From CBDIBC01 sp965276635 (lineage in GTDB: Bacteria > Actinomycetota > Acidimicrobiia > Acidimicrobiales > Palsa-688), in assembly GCA_965276635.1 (NCBI GenBank), contig CBDIBC010000005.1, forward strand, positions 1,798,001-1,862,000: a DNA stretch of 64,000 nucleotides, read 5' to 3'. Under the pieces are notes generated by a model that was not told the origin of the DNA, searched no databases, and worked only from the letters and a program-made list of their open reading frames with translations. How positions within the stretch are numbered: the first letter of the stretch is position 1; each line of letters begins with the position of its first letter. Shown here in pieces: positions 52,907-62,670 of this stretch. A program made the position numbers and the translations under genes.

Positions 52907-53748
52907 ACCGCACCTGGCTGGACCCGCCGATCACCGCAGTCCGCGACGTCGTGGCTCGCGCCCTGGCCGAGGACCTGGGGGTGCTCGGCGACCTCACCGC
53001 CACCCTGGTCCCGGCGACTGCGCTGGTGGACGCCGTCGTCGCCGTGCGGGCCGACGGCGTGCTGGCCGGCCGGCTGAGCGCCAGCGAGACGTGGGCGACG
53101 GTGGACCCGGACGTGGCGGTGACCTGGTCTGCGGCCGACGGCGACCGGGTCGGGCCGGGTGACGTGGTGGCCCGCGTGCAAGGCCCGTTGGCGTCCGTGC
53201 TGACCGCCGAGCGCACGGTGCTGAACCTGCTCGGCCACCTGTCGGGTGTGGCCACGCTCACCCGCCGCTACGTCGACGCTGCCGGCGGCGGCACGCGCAT
53301 CCGCGACACCCGCAAGACCACCCCAGGACTGCGTGCGTTGGAGAAGGCCGCAGTGCGCGCCGGCGGGGGCGTGAACCATCGAGGCTCGCTGGCCGACGGC
53401 ATCCTGGTGAAGGACAACCACCTGGCCGGCCTGACGATCCCTCAGGCGGTGACGGCCGCCCACGAGCGCTGGCCGGGGCAGCCCTGCGAGGTGGAGTGCG
53501 ACACCATCGACCAGGTGGGCGTCGCCCTCGACGCCGGCGCAGACATGATCCTGGCCGACAACATGACCCCCGCCCAGGTGGCCGACGTCGTCGCCCTCGT
53601 CGCCGGCCGGGTGCCCGTCGAGGTCTCCGGCCGGGTCGATCTCACCACGGTCGCCGCCTACGCCGCCGCCGGCGCCGACCTCATCTCCGTCGGCGCCCTC
53701 ACCCATTCGGCCCCGGTCCTCGACCTGGGCCTCGACCTGCGGAGCTAG
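52903..53748 (+). CDS. nadC: Nicotinate-nucleotide pyrophosphorylase (quinolinate phosphoribosyltransferase)
   Basis: 281 residues. EDLGVLGDLTATLVP, ERTVLNLLGHLSGVATLT, RDTRKTTPGLRALEKAAVRAGGG, LVKDNHL, VEVECDTIDQ-type strand and GADLISVGALTHSAP match NadC. It turns quinolinate into nicotinate mononucleotide. Coupled to nadB by ATGA. Confidence 0.95.
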   Translation: MNRTWLDPPITAVRDVVARALAEDLGVLGDLTATLVPATALVDAVVAVRADGVLAGRLSASETWATVDPDVAVTWSAADGDRVGPGDVVARVQGPLASVLTAERTVLNLLGHLSGVATLTRRYVDAAGGGTRIRDTRKTTPGLRALEKAAVRAGGGVNHRGSLADGILVKDNHLAGLTIPQAVTAAHERWPGQPCEVECDTIDQVGVALDAGADMILADNMTPAQVADVVALVAGRVPVEVSGRVDLTTVAAYAAAGADLISVGALTHSAPVLDLGLDLRS

Positions 53749-53751
53749 CCG

Positions 53752-54546
53752 GTGCTGGTGGCCATCGACGTCGGGAACACCGAGACCCTCATCGGCCTGT
53801 TCGCCGGGGGCGCCGGTCCCGCCGGCAGCAGTGCCGAGATCCTGCACCACTGGCGTGTCTCCACGGTCGCCGACCGCACCTCCGACGAGCTGGCCGTGCA
53901 GCTGGACCAGCTCTTCGCGCTGGTCGACCTCGACCCACGCGAGGTGGTGAGCGGGCTGGCCGTGGCGGCGGTCGTCCCCCGCCTGCGGTCGGCCCTGCGG
54001 AGCATGGCCGACGAGTGGCTGCACGTGGAGACCATGATCATCGAGCCCGGGGTCCGCACCGGCATGCCGATCAGCTACGAGAACCCCCGTGAGGTGGGAG
54101 CCGACCGCATCGCCGACGCCGTCGCGGCCTACGACCTCTACGGCGGCCCGACCATCGTGGTGGACTTCGGCACCGCGACCACCTTCGAGGTGGTCTCGGA
54201 GCAGGGCGAGTACCTGGGCGGGGTGATCCTGCCCGGCATCGAGATCTCCATGGAGGCCCTCTTCGCCAAGGCTGCGCTCCTGCCCCGGGTGGAGCTGGTC
54301 GCCCCGCGCCAGGTGCTGGCCCGCAACACGGTGGAATCCATCCAGTCCGGTGCCGTCTACGGCTTCGCCAGCCAGGTCGACGGTCTCTGCCGGCGCTTGC
54401 AGGCGGACCTCGGCACCTGCACCGTCGTCGCCACCGGCGGCCTGGCTCCGCTCATCGTCGGCGTCTCCGAGTGCATCGACCACCTGGAGCCGTGGCTCAC
54501 CCTCCAGGGCCTCCGCCTGATCTTCGGTCGCAACGCCCGCCCCTGA
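53752..54546 (+). CDS. coaX: Type III pantothenate kinase
   Basis: 264 residues. ASKHA-type start VAIDVGNTETLIGLF, then GADRIADAVAAYDLYGGPTIVVDFGTATTFEVVS, GGVILPGIEISMEALFAKAALLPRV and CTVVATGGLAPLI. First committed step of coenzyme A synthesis, acting on the product of panC. GTG start 3 bases after nadC. Confidence 0.95.
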   Translation: MLVAIDVGNTETLIGLFAGGAGPAGSSAEILHHWRVSTVADRTSDELAVQLDQLFALVDLDPREVVSGLAVAAVVPRLRSALRSMADEWLHVETMIIEPGVRTGMPISYENPREVGADRIADAVAAYDLYGGPTIVVDFGTATTFEVVSEQGEYLGGVILPGIEISMEALFAKAALLPRVELVAPRQVLARNTVESIQSGAVYGFASQVDGLCRRLQADLGTCTVVATGGLAPLIVGVSECIDHLEPWLTLQGLRLIFGRNARP

Positions 54547-54555
54547 GGGCTGGAC

Positions 54556-54606
54556 ACCGCGGATGCGCCGTGCCGCGCCGGGATGCGCCGTGCCGCGCCG
54601 GATGCT
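54556..54606 (+). repeat. Short tandem repeats between coaX and lysS
   Basis: GGATGCGCCGTGCCGCGCC occurs twice in tandem with a partial third copy. No gene. Confidence 0.7.
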
Positions 54607-54678
54607 GGGTGCCCTGCCCTACCGCCCCGCTCGGCCGTGGCGGTCGATGCCCGCAGCGGTCAATAGGGTGTCGACGAC

Positions 54679-56079
54679 ATGCCCGACATCCCGTACCGCT
54701 TCGACGTCACCGCCACGGCCGCCGATCTGGCCGGCCGCCATCATGACCTGGACGCCGGGGCCGAGACCGGCGTGGTCGAGACTGTCGCCGGTCGCCTCAT
54801 GCTGCGCCGGGAGATGGGGAAGCTGGCGTTCGGCGAGCTGCGGGACTCCTCGGGGTCGGTGCAGCTGTTCGTGGGTCGGGCGTGGACAGACCGCTTCGAC
54901 GAGTTCGTCAAGCTCTCGCTCGGCGATTGGGTGGGCGCCACCGGCGAGGTGGTGCGGACCAGGACCGGCGAGCTGTCGGTGAAGGTCACCGACTGGGTGC
55001 TGTTGGCCGAGGCCCGCCGCAGCTTCGGTGACAAGTGGCGGGGGATCGCCGACGTCGACCTCCGCTACCGGCAGCGCTACGCCGACCTGTGGGCCAACCC
55101 TGACAGCCGCACGACGCTGCTGCTGCGCAGCCGGGTCATCTCGGCCACCCGCCGGTTCCTCGAGGAGCGAGCTTTCGTCGAGGTGGAGACGCCGATCTTC
55201 CATCCCATCCCAGGAGGGGCGGCGGCCCGACCGTTCACCACCCACCACAACGCGCTCGATGTCGACCTCTTCCTGCGGATCGCCCCCGAGCTCTACCTCA
55301 AGCGGCTGGTCGTCGGTGGCTTCGAGCGCGTCTTCGAGATCGGTCGGGTGTTCAGGAACGAGGGCCTGTCACCCCGTCACAACCCCGAGTTCACCATGCT
55401 GGAGCTGTACCAGGCCTACGCCGACTACACCGACATGATGGCCCTGACCGAAGACCTGGTGGCCGCCCTGGCGCGCACACTGCTGGGCACCACCGAGCTC
55501 ACCTACGGGGGACGACCGCTCGACCTCACGCCGCCGTGGCGGCGGGCCACCATGGCCGAGCTGGTGTCGGAGGCGGTCGGCGCCGACGTGGGCATCGACA
55601 CGACCATCGACGAGCTGCGCCGCCTGGCCGGCGCCCACGACGTCGCCCATGCCGGCCACTGGGGTGCGGGCAAGCTGTTGCTGGAGCTGTACGAGAAGAC
55701 GACCGAGGCCACGCTGTGGGAGCCCATCTTCGTCATGGACTACCCGAAGGAGGTCTCGCCCCTGGCGCGCGACCACCGGTCCCGCCCCGGGCTGGTCGAG
55801 CGCTTCGAGGGCATCGTCGCCGGTCGGGAGCTGTGCAACGCCTTCTCAGAGCTGATCGACCCCGACGAGCAGCGGGCCCGGTTCGATGCGCAGGCTCGGG
55901 AACGCGCCGCCGGCGACGAGGAGGCGATGGCGGTCGACGAGGACTACGTGCGGGCGTTGGAGTACGGGCTGCCGCCGACCGGCGGCGAGGGCATCGGGAT
56001 CGACCGGTTGGTCATGCTCCTGGCCGGATCCGATGCCATCCGCGACGTCATCGCCTTCCCGACCCTTCGGCCCGAGTAG
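54679..56079 (+). CDS. lysS: Lysyl-tRNA synthetase, class II
   Basis: 466 residues. An OB-fold anticodon-binding domain (~20-115, GSVQLFVGRAWTDRF) precedes the catalytic core: motif 1 near FLEERAFVEVETPIFHPIPGGAAARPF, motif 2 FERVFEIGRVFRNEGLSPRHNPEFTMLE, motif 3 GIGIDRLVMLLAG. Slightly shorter than typical at the N terminus. Located as in mycobacteria between coaX and clpC. Confidence 0.95.
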   Translation: MPDIPYRFDVTATAADLAGRHHDLDAGAETGVVETVAGRLMLRREMGKLAFGELRDSSGSVQLFVGRAWTDRFDEFVKLSLGDWVGATGEVVRTRTGELSVKVTDWVLLAEARRSFGDKWRGIADVDLRYRQRYADLWANPDSRTTLLLRSRVISATRRFLEERAFVEVETPIFHPIPGGAAARPFTTHHNALDVDLFLRIAPELYLKRLVVGGFERVFEIGRVFRNEGLSPRHNPEFTMLELYQAYADYTDMMALTEDLVAALARTLLGTTELTYGGRPLDLTPPWRRATMAELVSEAVGADVGIDTTIDELRRLAGAHDVAHAGHWGAGKLLLELYEKTTEATLWEPIFVMDYPKEVSPLARDHRSRPGLVERFEGIVAGRELCNAFSELIDPDEQRARFDAQARERAAGDEEAMAVDEDYVRALEYGLPPTGGEGIGIDRLVMLLAGSDAIRDVIAFPTLRPE

Positions 56080-56116
56080 CCGGGTACCGGGTAGCCGTCG
56101 GCCAGGAAGACCAATC

Positions 56117-57094
56117 TCAGCCGATGTCGAGGTCGTCGATGAAGCCGAGGCTCAGCCCGGCCATGACCTCGACCACTGCGGGGCTGGCGCCGTGCCGCAA
56201 CGGTGCCAGTGCGGCGGCGGCCCGGTCCGCCCAGCGGCGGGCCTCGTCGGCCGCGCCGGCGATGGCGTCGGTCCCGAGGATGAGGTCCCTGGCCTTGTCC
56301 CGCCCGGGTTCGTCGAGCGGGCCGCCGAGCAGGTCACGGAGCTCGGCGCCCACGCCGGGGGTGGCCAGGGCACGGATGACAGGGAGGGTATAGGTCCCCT
56401 CGACCAGATCGTGACCCGCTGGCTTGCCCAGCTCGGCCTCCGTGGCGGTGAGGTCCCGGATGTCGTCCCAGATCTGGAAGGCGATGCCGAAGGCCTGCCC
56501 GAAGGCGGTGAGCGCCTCGACCGCGGCCGGTGGCGCGGCGGAGACGATGGCGCCGACGCGCGCCGCAGTGGCGAGCAGGGACGCCGTCTTGCCTCCGATG
56601 GCCCGGAAGTAGGCGTCCTCGGACCGTTCTGGGTCGAAGGCGGACGTGAGCTGGGCGACCTCTCCCTGGCAGAGCTGGCCGATGGTGCGGGCGAGCAGCC
56701 CGGCCACCTCGGTCCCGAGGTCGGCGGCCAGCTCCGACGCCCGGGCCAGCAGGAAGTCGCCGGCCAGGATGGCGACCAGGTTCCCCCAGCGCTGGTTGAC
56801 GCTCTCCACACCGCGACGCGAGGGCGCGTCGTCCATGACGTCGTCGTGGTAGAGCGAGCCCAGATGGACCAGCTCGACCGATACCGCCGCCTGGACAGCA
56901 TCGGCATCGGCGTCGGCACCCAGCGCAGCCACCGAAGCCAGCACCAGCGCCGGCCGCAGCCGTTTGCCGCCGGCCGCGACGAGGTGGCCGGCCACCTCGG
57001 TCAGGAAGGTATCCTCGCTCGCCACCGCCGCCCGGAGCGCCCCTTCCACCCTCCCGAGCTGGTCATCGAGGCCAGGGAGGTCGAAGTGGGACAT
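56117..57094 (-). CDS. Polyprenyl (trans-isoprenyl) diphosphate synthase
   Basis: 325 residues. GGKRLRPALVLASVAALG, the first Asp-rich motif LYHDDVMDDAPSRRG, GDFLLARASELAA, GGKTASLLATAARVGA and the second Asp-rich motif FQIWDDIRDLT are clear. It elongates isoprenoid chains for quinones or lipid carriers; product length cannot be fixed by eye. It is transcribed divergently from clpC and interrupts the otherwise same-strand block. Confidence 0.92.
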   Translation of the reverse strand: MSHFDLPGLDDQLGRVEGALRAAVASEDTFLTEVAGHLVAAGGKRLRPALVLASVAALGADADADAVQAAVSVELVHLGSLYHDDVMDDAPSRRGVESVNQRWGNLVAILAGDFLLARASELAADLGTEVAGLLARTIGQLCQGEVAQLTSAFDPERSEDAYFRAIGGKTASLLATAARVGAIVSAAPPAAVEALTAFGQAFGIAFQIWDDIRDLTATEAELGKPAGHDLVEGTYTLPVIRALATPGVGAELRDLLGGPLDEPGRDKARDLILGTDAIAGAADEARRWADRAAAALAPLRHGASPAVVEVMAGLSLGFIDDLDIG

Positions 57095-57169
57095 GAGGTT
57101 CACTGCGGTCGACGTTACGCCACGGTGCCGCGAACACACGAACCACCGACCCGTCGCCGGGACCGGGAG

Positions 57170-57263
57170 ATGACCGTAACCCAGGGTCGGTGGGTACACT
57201 TGCGGAACGGAGGGCCAGGGGCGGAGACGCCGAAGGTCCTACTAGCCGTGCAGGAGGCTCAAC
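57170..57263 (+). promoter_or_regulatory. clpC promoter and strong ribosome site
   Basis: A TACACT -10 box (57195-57200) with TGACCG about 18 bases upstream (57171-57176). AGGAGG at 57252-57257 lies 6 bases before the TTG start and decides that start. Confidence 0.55.
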
Positions 57264-59762
57264 TTGTTCGAACGTTTCACTGATAGAGCCCGACGAGTCC
57301 TGGTCCTCGCCCAGGAGGAAGCGCGGCTGCTCAACCACAACTTCATCGGCACCGAGCACATCCTGCTCGGCCTCATCCATGAGGGCGAGGGCGTGGCCGC
57401 CAAGGCGCTCGAGTCGCTCGGCATCAGCCTCGAGGCGGTGCGCGAGAAGGTGGAGGAGACGATCGGCCCGGCCGGCTCGTCGACCACCGGCTCGCCGCCG
57501 TTCACCCCGCGAGCCAAGAAGGTCCTGGAGCTGTCCCTGCGCGAGGCCTTGCAGCTCGGGCACAACTACATCGGCACGGAGCACATGCTCCTCGGCCTGG
57601 TGCGCGAGGGAGAGGGCGTGGCCGCCCAGGTCCTGGTCAGCCTGGGCGCCGACCTGTCCCGGGTCCGCCAACAGGTCATCCAGCTGCTCTCCGGCTACCA
57701 GTCACCGGGTGGCAAGGAGGGAGCGACGGCGGGCGCCGGCGCCTCGGCCGGCCAGGAGGCCCCGAGCGGATCGCCGGTCCTCGACCAGTTCGGCCGGAAC
57801 CTCACCCAGCTGGCTCGCGACCGCAAGCTCGATCCCGTCATCGGCCGCGACCGAGAGATCGAGCGGGTCATGCAGGTTCTCTCGCGGCGCACCAAGAACA
57901 ACCCGGTGCTCATCGGCGAGCCTGGCGTGGGCAAGACCGCCATCGTGGAGGGCCTGGCCCAGAAGATCGTCTCGGGTGACGTGCCCGAGACCATCAAGGG
58001 CAAGCAGCTCTACACCCTCGACCTCGGCGCCCTGGTCGCCGGGTCCCGCTATCGCGGCGATTTCGAGGAGCGCCTGAAGAAGGTGCTGAAGGAGATCAGG
58101 ACGCGCGGCGACATCATCCTGTTCATCGACGAGCTCCACACCCTGGTCGGGGCAGGGGCCGCCGAGGGCGCTATCGACGCGGCGTCGATCCTCAAGCCCA
58201 TGCTGGCTCGCGGCGAGCTGCAGACCGTTGGGGCCACCACCCTCGACGAGTACCGCAAGCACCTGGAGAAGGACGCGGCCCTGGAGCGGCGGTTCCAGCC
58301 CATCAAGGTGGACGAGCCGTCGCTCCCGCACACCATCGAGATCCTCAAGGGCCTCCGGGACCGCTACGAGTCGCACCATGGGGTGACGATCACCGACCAG
58401 GCTGTGGTGGCCGCCGCCAACCTGGCCGACCGCTACATCGCCGACCGGTACCTGCCGGACAAGGCCATCGACCTGATCGACGAGGCCGGCAGCCGGCTGC
58501 GCATCCGACGCATGGCCACGCCGGCCGACTACAAGGCCATCGAGGACGAGATCGCCCGGGTCCGGAAGGACAAGGAGCTGGCCATCGAGAAGCAGAACTT
58601 CGAGCAGGCCACCAAGTTCCGGGAGAAGGAAGAGGAGCTCCTCCAGCGCAAGGCGGCCAAGGAGCAGGAGTGGCGGGCCGAGGGCATCGACCTCTTCGAC
58701 GTGGTGGACGAGGAGGTCATCGCCGAGGTGCTGGCCAACTGGACCGGCATCCCCGTCTACAAGCTCACCGAGGAGGAGACGGCGAAGCTGCTCCGCATGG
58801 AGGACGAGCTGCACAAGCGGGTCATCGGCCAGGACGAGGCCATCAAGTCCGTCTCGCAGGCCATCCGCCGCACCCGGGCCGGGCTCAAGGACCCGAAGCG
58901 CCCGAGCGGCTCGTTCATCTTCCTGGGCCCGTCGGGGGTCGGCAAGACGGAGACGGCGAAGACGCTGGCCGAGTTCCTCTTCGGCGACGAGGCGTCGCTG
59001 ATCATGCTCGACATGTCGGAGTACATGGAGAAGCACACGGTCAGCCGACTGGTCGGGTCTCCCCCCGGGTACGTCGGCTACGAGGAGGGCGGCCAGCTCA
59101 CCGAGGCCGTGCGGCGCAAGCCGTTCTCGGTCGTGTTGTTCGACGAGATCGAGAAGGCCCACCCCGACGTGTTCAACACGTTGCTGCAGATCCTGGAGGA
59201 CGGTCGTCTGACCGACTCGCAGGGCCGCTCGGTGGACTTCAAGAACACCGTCATCATCATGACCTCGAACCTGGGCACCGCGGATCTGCGCAAGGCGACG
59301 GTCGGCTTCTCCAAGACCAGCGAATCGGTGACCTACGAGAAGATGAAGCTCAAGGTCAACGACGCCCTGAAGGCCCACTTCCGCCCAGAGTTCCTGAACC
59401 GCATCGACGATGTGATCGTCTTCCATGAGCTGACCAAGGACGAGGTCACCGAGATCATCGACCTGATGATCAAGCGGCTGCGAGCCCAGCTCGAGACCCA
59501 GGGCCTGAACCTGGAGATCACCAAGGCGGCCAAGTACCACATCGTGGAGAAGGGCTATGACCCGACCCTCGGTGCCCGGCCGCTGCGCCGAGCGTTGCAA
59601 CGTCTGGTCGAGGATCCGCTTTCGGAGAAGATCCTGTGGAAGGAGTATCGGGCCGGCGAGACGGTCATCGTGGACCTAGAGGGCGACGACATCGTGTTCC
59701 GGGCCATCGAACGCCTGGAGCCGCCGCCGGTGGAGCTGGCTGGCGCGGGCTCCGGCGATTAG
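57264..59762 (+). CDS. clpC: ATP-dependent Clp protease ATP-binding subunit ClpC
   Basis: 832 residues starting at TTG (LFERFTDRARRVLVLAQ). Two N-terminal Clp repeats (~5-75, ~80-150), AAA-1 with GEPGVGKT and FIDELHTLVGAG, a UVR-type middle region (~425-455, NFEQATKFREKEEELL), and AAA-2 with GPSGVGKTETAK and VLFDEIEKAHPDVFN. It unfolds substrates for ClpP. Its order with lysS and radA/disA matches the actinobacterial block. Confidence 0.96.
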   Translation: MFERFTDRARRVLVLAQEEARLLNHNFIGTEHILLGLIHEGEGVAAKALESLGISLEAVREKVEETIGPAGSSTTGSPPFTPRAKKVLELSLREALQLGHNYIGTEHMLLGLVREGEGVAAQVLVSLGADLSRVRQQVIQLLSGYQSPGGKEGATAGAGASAGQEAPSGSPVLDQFGRNLTQLARDRKLDPVIGRDREIERVMQVLSRRTKNNPVLIGEPGVGKTAIVEGLAQKIVSGDVPETIKGKQLYTLDLGALVAGSRYRGDFEERLKKVLKEIRTRGDIILFIDELHTLVGAGAAEGAIDAASILKPMLARGELQTVGATTLDEYRKHLEKDAALERRFQPIKVDEPSLPHTIEILKGLRDRYESHHGVTITDQAVVAAANLADRYIADRYLPDKAIDLIDEAGSRLRIRRMATPADYKAIEDEIARVRKDKELAIEKQNFEQATKFREKEEELLQRKAAKEQEWRAEGIDLFDVVDEEVIAEVLANWTGIPVYKLTEEETAKLLRMEDELHKRVIGQDEAIKSVSQAIRRTRAGLKDPKRPSGSFIFLGPSGVGKTETAKTLAEFLFGDEASLIMLDMSEYMEKHTVSRLVGSPPGYVGYEEGGQLTEAVRRKPFSVVLFDEIEKAHPDVFNTLLQILEDGRLTDSQGRSVDFKNTVIIMTSNLGTADLRKATVGFSKTSESVTYEKMKLKVNDALKAHFRPEFLNRIDDVIVFHELTKDEVTEIIDLMIKRLRAQLETQGLNLEITKAAKYHIVEKGYDPTLGARPLRRALQRLVEDPLSEKILWKEYRAGETVIVDLEGDDIVFRAIERLEPPPVELAGAGSGD

Positions 59763-59788
59763 CCGCAGGTCCACACCCGTCGCGCTGA

Positions 59789-59819
59789 CGGTCCCCCGGT
59801 CGATCCGGCCGGGGGACCG
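59789..59819 (+). terminator. Stem-loop after clpC
   Basis: GGTCCCCCGG (59789-59798) pairs perfectly with CCGGGGGACC (59809-59818) around a ~10-base loop. No T-tract, as is common in high-GC actinobacteria. Confidence 0.7.
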
Positions 59820-60005
59820 TGCGCGTCTGTGGCGCCGGCGCCGGAGTGCGGCCCGGTAGTCTCCGAGCGGTGCTGGGCCGTGGCGAGTGACCGGCCTGGG
59901 CCGCCGGGCGTCGACGGCGGTGATGGTCGTGCTGGGGCGACGGCACCGGCACCGGTCTTCGGGAGACGGCGGTACCCGTCACACCCACTCCCTAGGGTGA
60001 GAGGC

Positions 60006-61475
60006 ATGGGTCGAGTCCGCACGGTGCACCGCTGTCGTGACTGTGGGGCCACGACCCCCAGGTGGGCCGGTCGGTGCCCGGGCTGCGACGAGTGGGGAAC
60101 GTTGGTGGAGGAGGTGGCAGCGGCCCGTGCCCCGTCGGGCGGTCTCCGGCCCGTCGGGGCGGTCAGCCCCGGCTACCTGACCGCAGGTGGGGCGGCGCCG
60201 GTGGCCCTGGGCGACATCGACGGCGGCGCCGGTGCGCCGACGCCGACCGGCGTCGACGAGCTGGACCGCGTGCTGGGCGGGGGACTGGTCCCCGGTGGTG
60301 TCACCCTGGTCGGTGGCGAGCCGGGTGTGGGCAAGTCGACGCTCCTGCTCCAGGCGGCGGCCAGCATGGCCGGTCGGGGGCAGCGTTGCCTGCTGGTCTC
60401 CGCCGAGGAGTCGGCCCAGCAGGTCCGCCGGCGGGCCGAGCGACTGGGGGCGGTGATTCCAGGGGTGTGGCTGGTGGCCGAGACCTCGTTGCCTGGGATA
60501 CGGGCGGCGGTGGCCGAGGTGCGCCCCGACGTCATCGTGGTGGACTCCATCCAGACGGTGTGGGATCCCGAGGTGGAGGGCGCGCCGGGTGGGGTGACCC
60601 AGGTGCGGGGCTGTGCCCAGAACCTGGTGGCGCTGGCCAAGGCGGAGGGCATCGCCGTCGTCTTGGTCGGCCACGTGACCAAGGAGGGGGCCCTGGCCGG
60701 CCCCCGGGTGCTGGAGCACGTGGTGGACACGGTGCTCACCTTCGAGGGTGACCGGCACCACGCGCTGCGGTTGCTGCGCAGCACCAAGCACCGCTTCGGT
60801 GCCACCGGTGAGCTGGGTCTGTTCGAGATGAGCGAGACCGGGTTGCGGGGCGTCCCCGATGCCAGCGGTCTGTTCCTCGGCGACCGCCGGCTGGGGGCGC
60901 CCGGCTCCGCGGTGTTCCCGGCTATGGAGGGCCAGCGACCGCTGCTCGTGGAGCTGCAGGCGCTGGTGGTGGAGTCGAAGCTGCCGGCCCCCCGCCGGTC
61001 GGTCTCGGGCCTCGACGCCAACCGGCTGTCGCTGTTGCTCGCCGTCCTCTACCAGCGCGCGGGCGTGGGCGTGCTGGCGGCTGACGTCTACGTCTCGGTG
61101 GTCGGCGGCGTCCGCATCGCCGAGCCGGGCGCCGACCTGGCGCTGTGCATGGCCCTGACCTCGGCCGGGCTGGGGAGGCCCGTCCCCGACGACCTGGTGG
61201 TGCTCGGTGAGGTGGGCCTCGCCGGCGAGCTCCGCCAGGTGGGCCACACCGCCCAGCGCCTGGCCGAGGCGGCCCGGCTGGGCTTCACCCGGGCGCTGGT
61301 GCCGGCTTCGGTGCCGGAGGGGGCGCCATTGGTGACCCTGCGTGCGGCCACGCTGGCGGAGGCGGTCGACCAGGTGTTCGCGACCAGCGTCGCCGGCCGG
61401 ACGCCGGCGACCGCCCGCCGGCCCATCGTCGGGGTGAGCGCGTCGAGCGCCAGGGAGCCGGAGGGTCACGCCTGA
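60006..61475 (+). CDS. radA: DNA repair protein RadA
   Basis: 489 residues. C4 zinc finger CRDCGATTPRWAGRCPGC, Walker A GGEPGVGKSTLLLQ, VDSIQTVW, the RadA motif KHRFGATGELGLFEM (KNRFG in most) and a Lon-like C-terminal domain (DVYVSVVGGVRIAEPGADLA). It assists RecA-mediated branch migration. The intergenic region after clpC (59763-60005) has no other gene; a stem GGTCCCCCGG...CCGGGGGACC at 59789-59819 probably terminates clpC. Confidence 0.95.
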   Translation: MGRVRTVHRCRDCGATTPRWAGRCPGCDEWGTLVEEVAAARAPSGGLRPVGAVSPGYLTAGGAAPVALGDIDGGAGAPTPTGVDELDRVLGGGLVPGGVTLVGGEPGVGKSTLLLQAAASMAGRGQRCLLVSAEESAQQVRRRAERLGAVIPGVWLVAETSLPGIRAAVAEVRPDVIVVDSIQTVWDPEVEGAPGGVTQVRGCAQNLVALAKAEGIAVVLVGHVTKEGALAGPRVLEHVVDTVLTFEGDRHHALRLLRSTKHRFGATGELGLFEMSETGLRGVPDASGLFLGDRRLGAPGSAVFPAMEGQRPLLVELQALVVESKLPAPRRSVSGLDANRLSLLLAVLYQRAGVGVLAADVYVSVVGGVRIAEPGADLALCMALTSAGLGRPVPDDLVVLGEVGLAGELRQVGHTAQRLAEAARLGFTRALVPASVPEGAPLVTLRAATLAEAVDQVFATSVAGRTPATARRPIVGVSASSAREPEGHA

Positions 61476-61515
61476 CGGACCGGTCCGCAGTTCCATATCC
61501 CGGCGGTACCATGAG

Positions 61516-62586
61516 GTGGTGCTGCTCCGGCCCCGGTCGCCGTTGTTGGATGCGCTGGCGGTCATCGCCCCCGGGCGCCCATTGCGCGACGGCCTCGACC
61601 GGGTGTTGCAGGCGAACAAGGGGGCGCTGGTCATCGTGGGCGACGGCCCCGACGTCCTCGACATCTGCTCCGGCGGGTTCCTGTTCGACGCCGAGTTCAG
61701 CCCGCAGCGGATGGCCGAGCTGGCCAAGATGGACGGGGCCATCATCGTGGCGTCGGACGCCAGCCGCATCGCCCGGGCGAACGTGCACCTGGTCCCGAAC
61801 CCGAACGTCTCCACGTCGGAGACCGGCACCCGCCACCGCACCGCGGAGCGGGTGGCCCGGTCGATCGACATCCCGGTCATCGCCGTCTCCGAGGACATGG
61901 GGGTCATCACCCTCTACCGCCGGGACGTCAAGCACCGGCTGGACTCCGTCCCCCGCCTCCTGAACCGCAGCAACCAGGCGCTGCAGACCCTCGAGCGCTA
62001 CCGCATCCGCCTCGACGCCGTCACCAGCGGGCTGTCCGCTCTGGAGGTGGAGGATCTCGTCACCGTCCAGGACGTCACCACCGTCCTGCAACGCACCGAG
62101 ATGGTTCGCCGCATCGCCGACGAGGTGGTCGGCTACATCGTGGAGCTCGGGAGCGACGGCCGGCTCCTGCGCCTGCAGCTGGAGGAGCTGATGGCCGGTG
62201 TGGACGACGAGCGGCGCGACGTGATCCGCGACTACGTCATCGACGACGACAGCGAGGCCGCCGACCGGGCCCTCGCCGCTCTGGGCGCCATGACCACTGA
62301 GCACCTCCTCGACCTCGGGGCGGTGGCCCGGGCCATCGCCATGCCGGTCAGCAGCCTGGACGACGGGGTGGTGCCGCGCGGGTACCGCCTGCTGGCCAAG
62401 ATCCCCCGAGTGTCCGAGCGGGTGGTGGCGGCCATCGTGGCCCGCTACGGCAGCCTCCAGAAGGTCATGGGTGCCACCACCGAAGACCTCCTCGCCGTCG
62501 ACGGCGTCGGTCGCGTGCACGCCCACACCGTCAAGGACGGCCTGGCCCGCCTGGCCGAGTCCAGCCTCCTCGACCGCTACAGCTGA
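61516..62586 (+). CDS. disA: DNA integrity scanning diadenylate cyclase
   Basis: 356 residues. N-terminal DAC domain with KMDGAIIVASD (DGA) and GTRHRTAERVARS (RHR), the ATP-binding and catalytic loops for c-di-AMP synthesis. A linker and a C-terminal HhH DNA-binding domain follow (PRVSERVVAAIVARYGSLQKVMGATTEDLLAVDGVG). GTG start. It follows radA, as in many Gram-positives where RadA modulates DisA. Confidence 0.95.
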   Translation: MVLLRPRSPLLDALAVIAPGRPLRDGLDRVLQANKGALVIVGDGPDVLDICSGGFLFDAEFSPQRMAELAKMDGAIIVASDASRIARANVHLVPNPNVSTSETGTRHRTAERVARSIDIPVIAVSEDMGVITLYRRDVKHRLDSVPRLLNRSNQALQTLERYRIRLDAVTSGLSALEVEDLVTVQDVTTVLQRTEMVRRIADEVVGYIVELGSDGRLLRLQLEELMAGVDDERRDVIRDYVIDDDSEAADRALAALGAMTTEHLLDLGAVARAIAMPVSSLDDGVVPRGYRLLAKIPRVSERVVAAIVARYGSLQKVMGATTEDLLAVDGVGRVHAHTVKDGLARLAESSLLDRYS

Positions 62587-62587
62587 G

Positions 62588-62635
62588 TGATCGTGAGAGA
62601 ACGACGTGCCCTGCTGAGGGAGTTCTCTCGCAATC
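62588..62635 (+). terminator. Bidirectional-type stem-loop between disA and the Crp-family gene
   Basis: GATCGTGAGAGAAC (62589-62602) pairs with GTTCTCTCGCAATC (62622-62635) at 12 of 14 positions. It lies between convergent genes. Confidence 0.65.
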
Positions 62636-62670
62636 GCTGAGCCGCGGCGACTGGCCAGCCGCGCGGCTCG

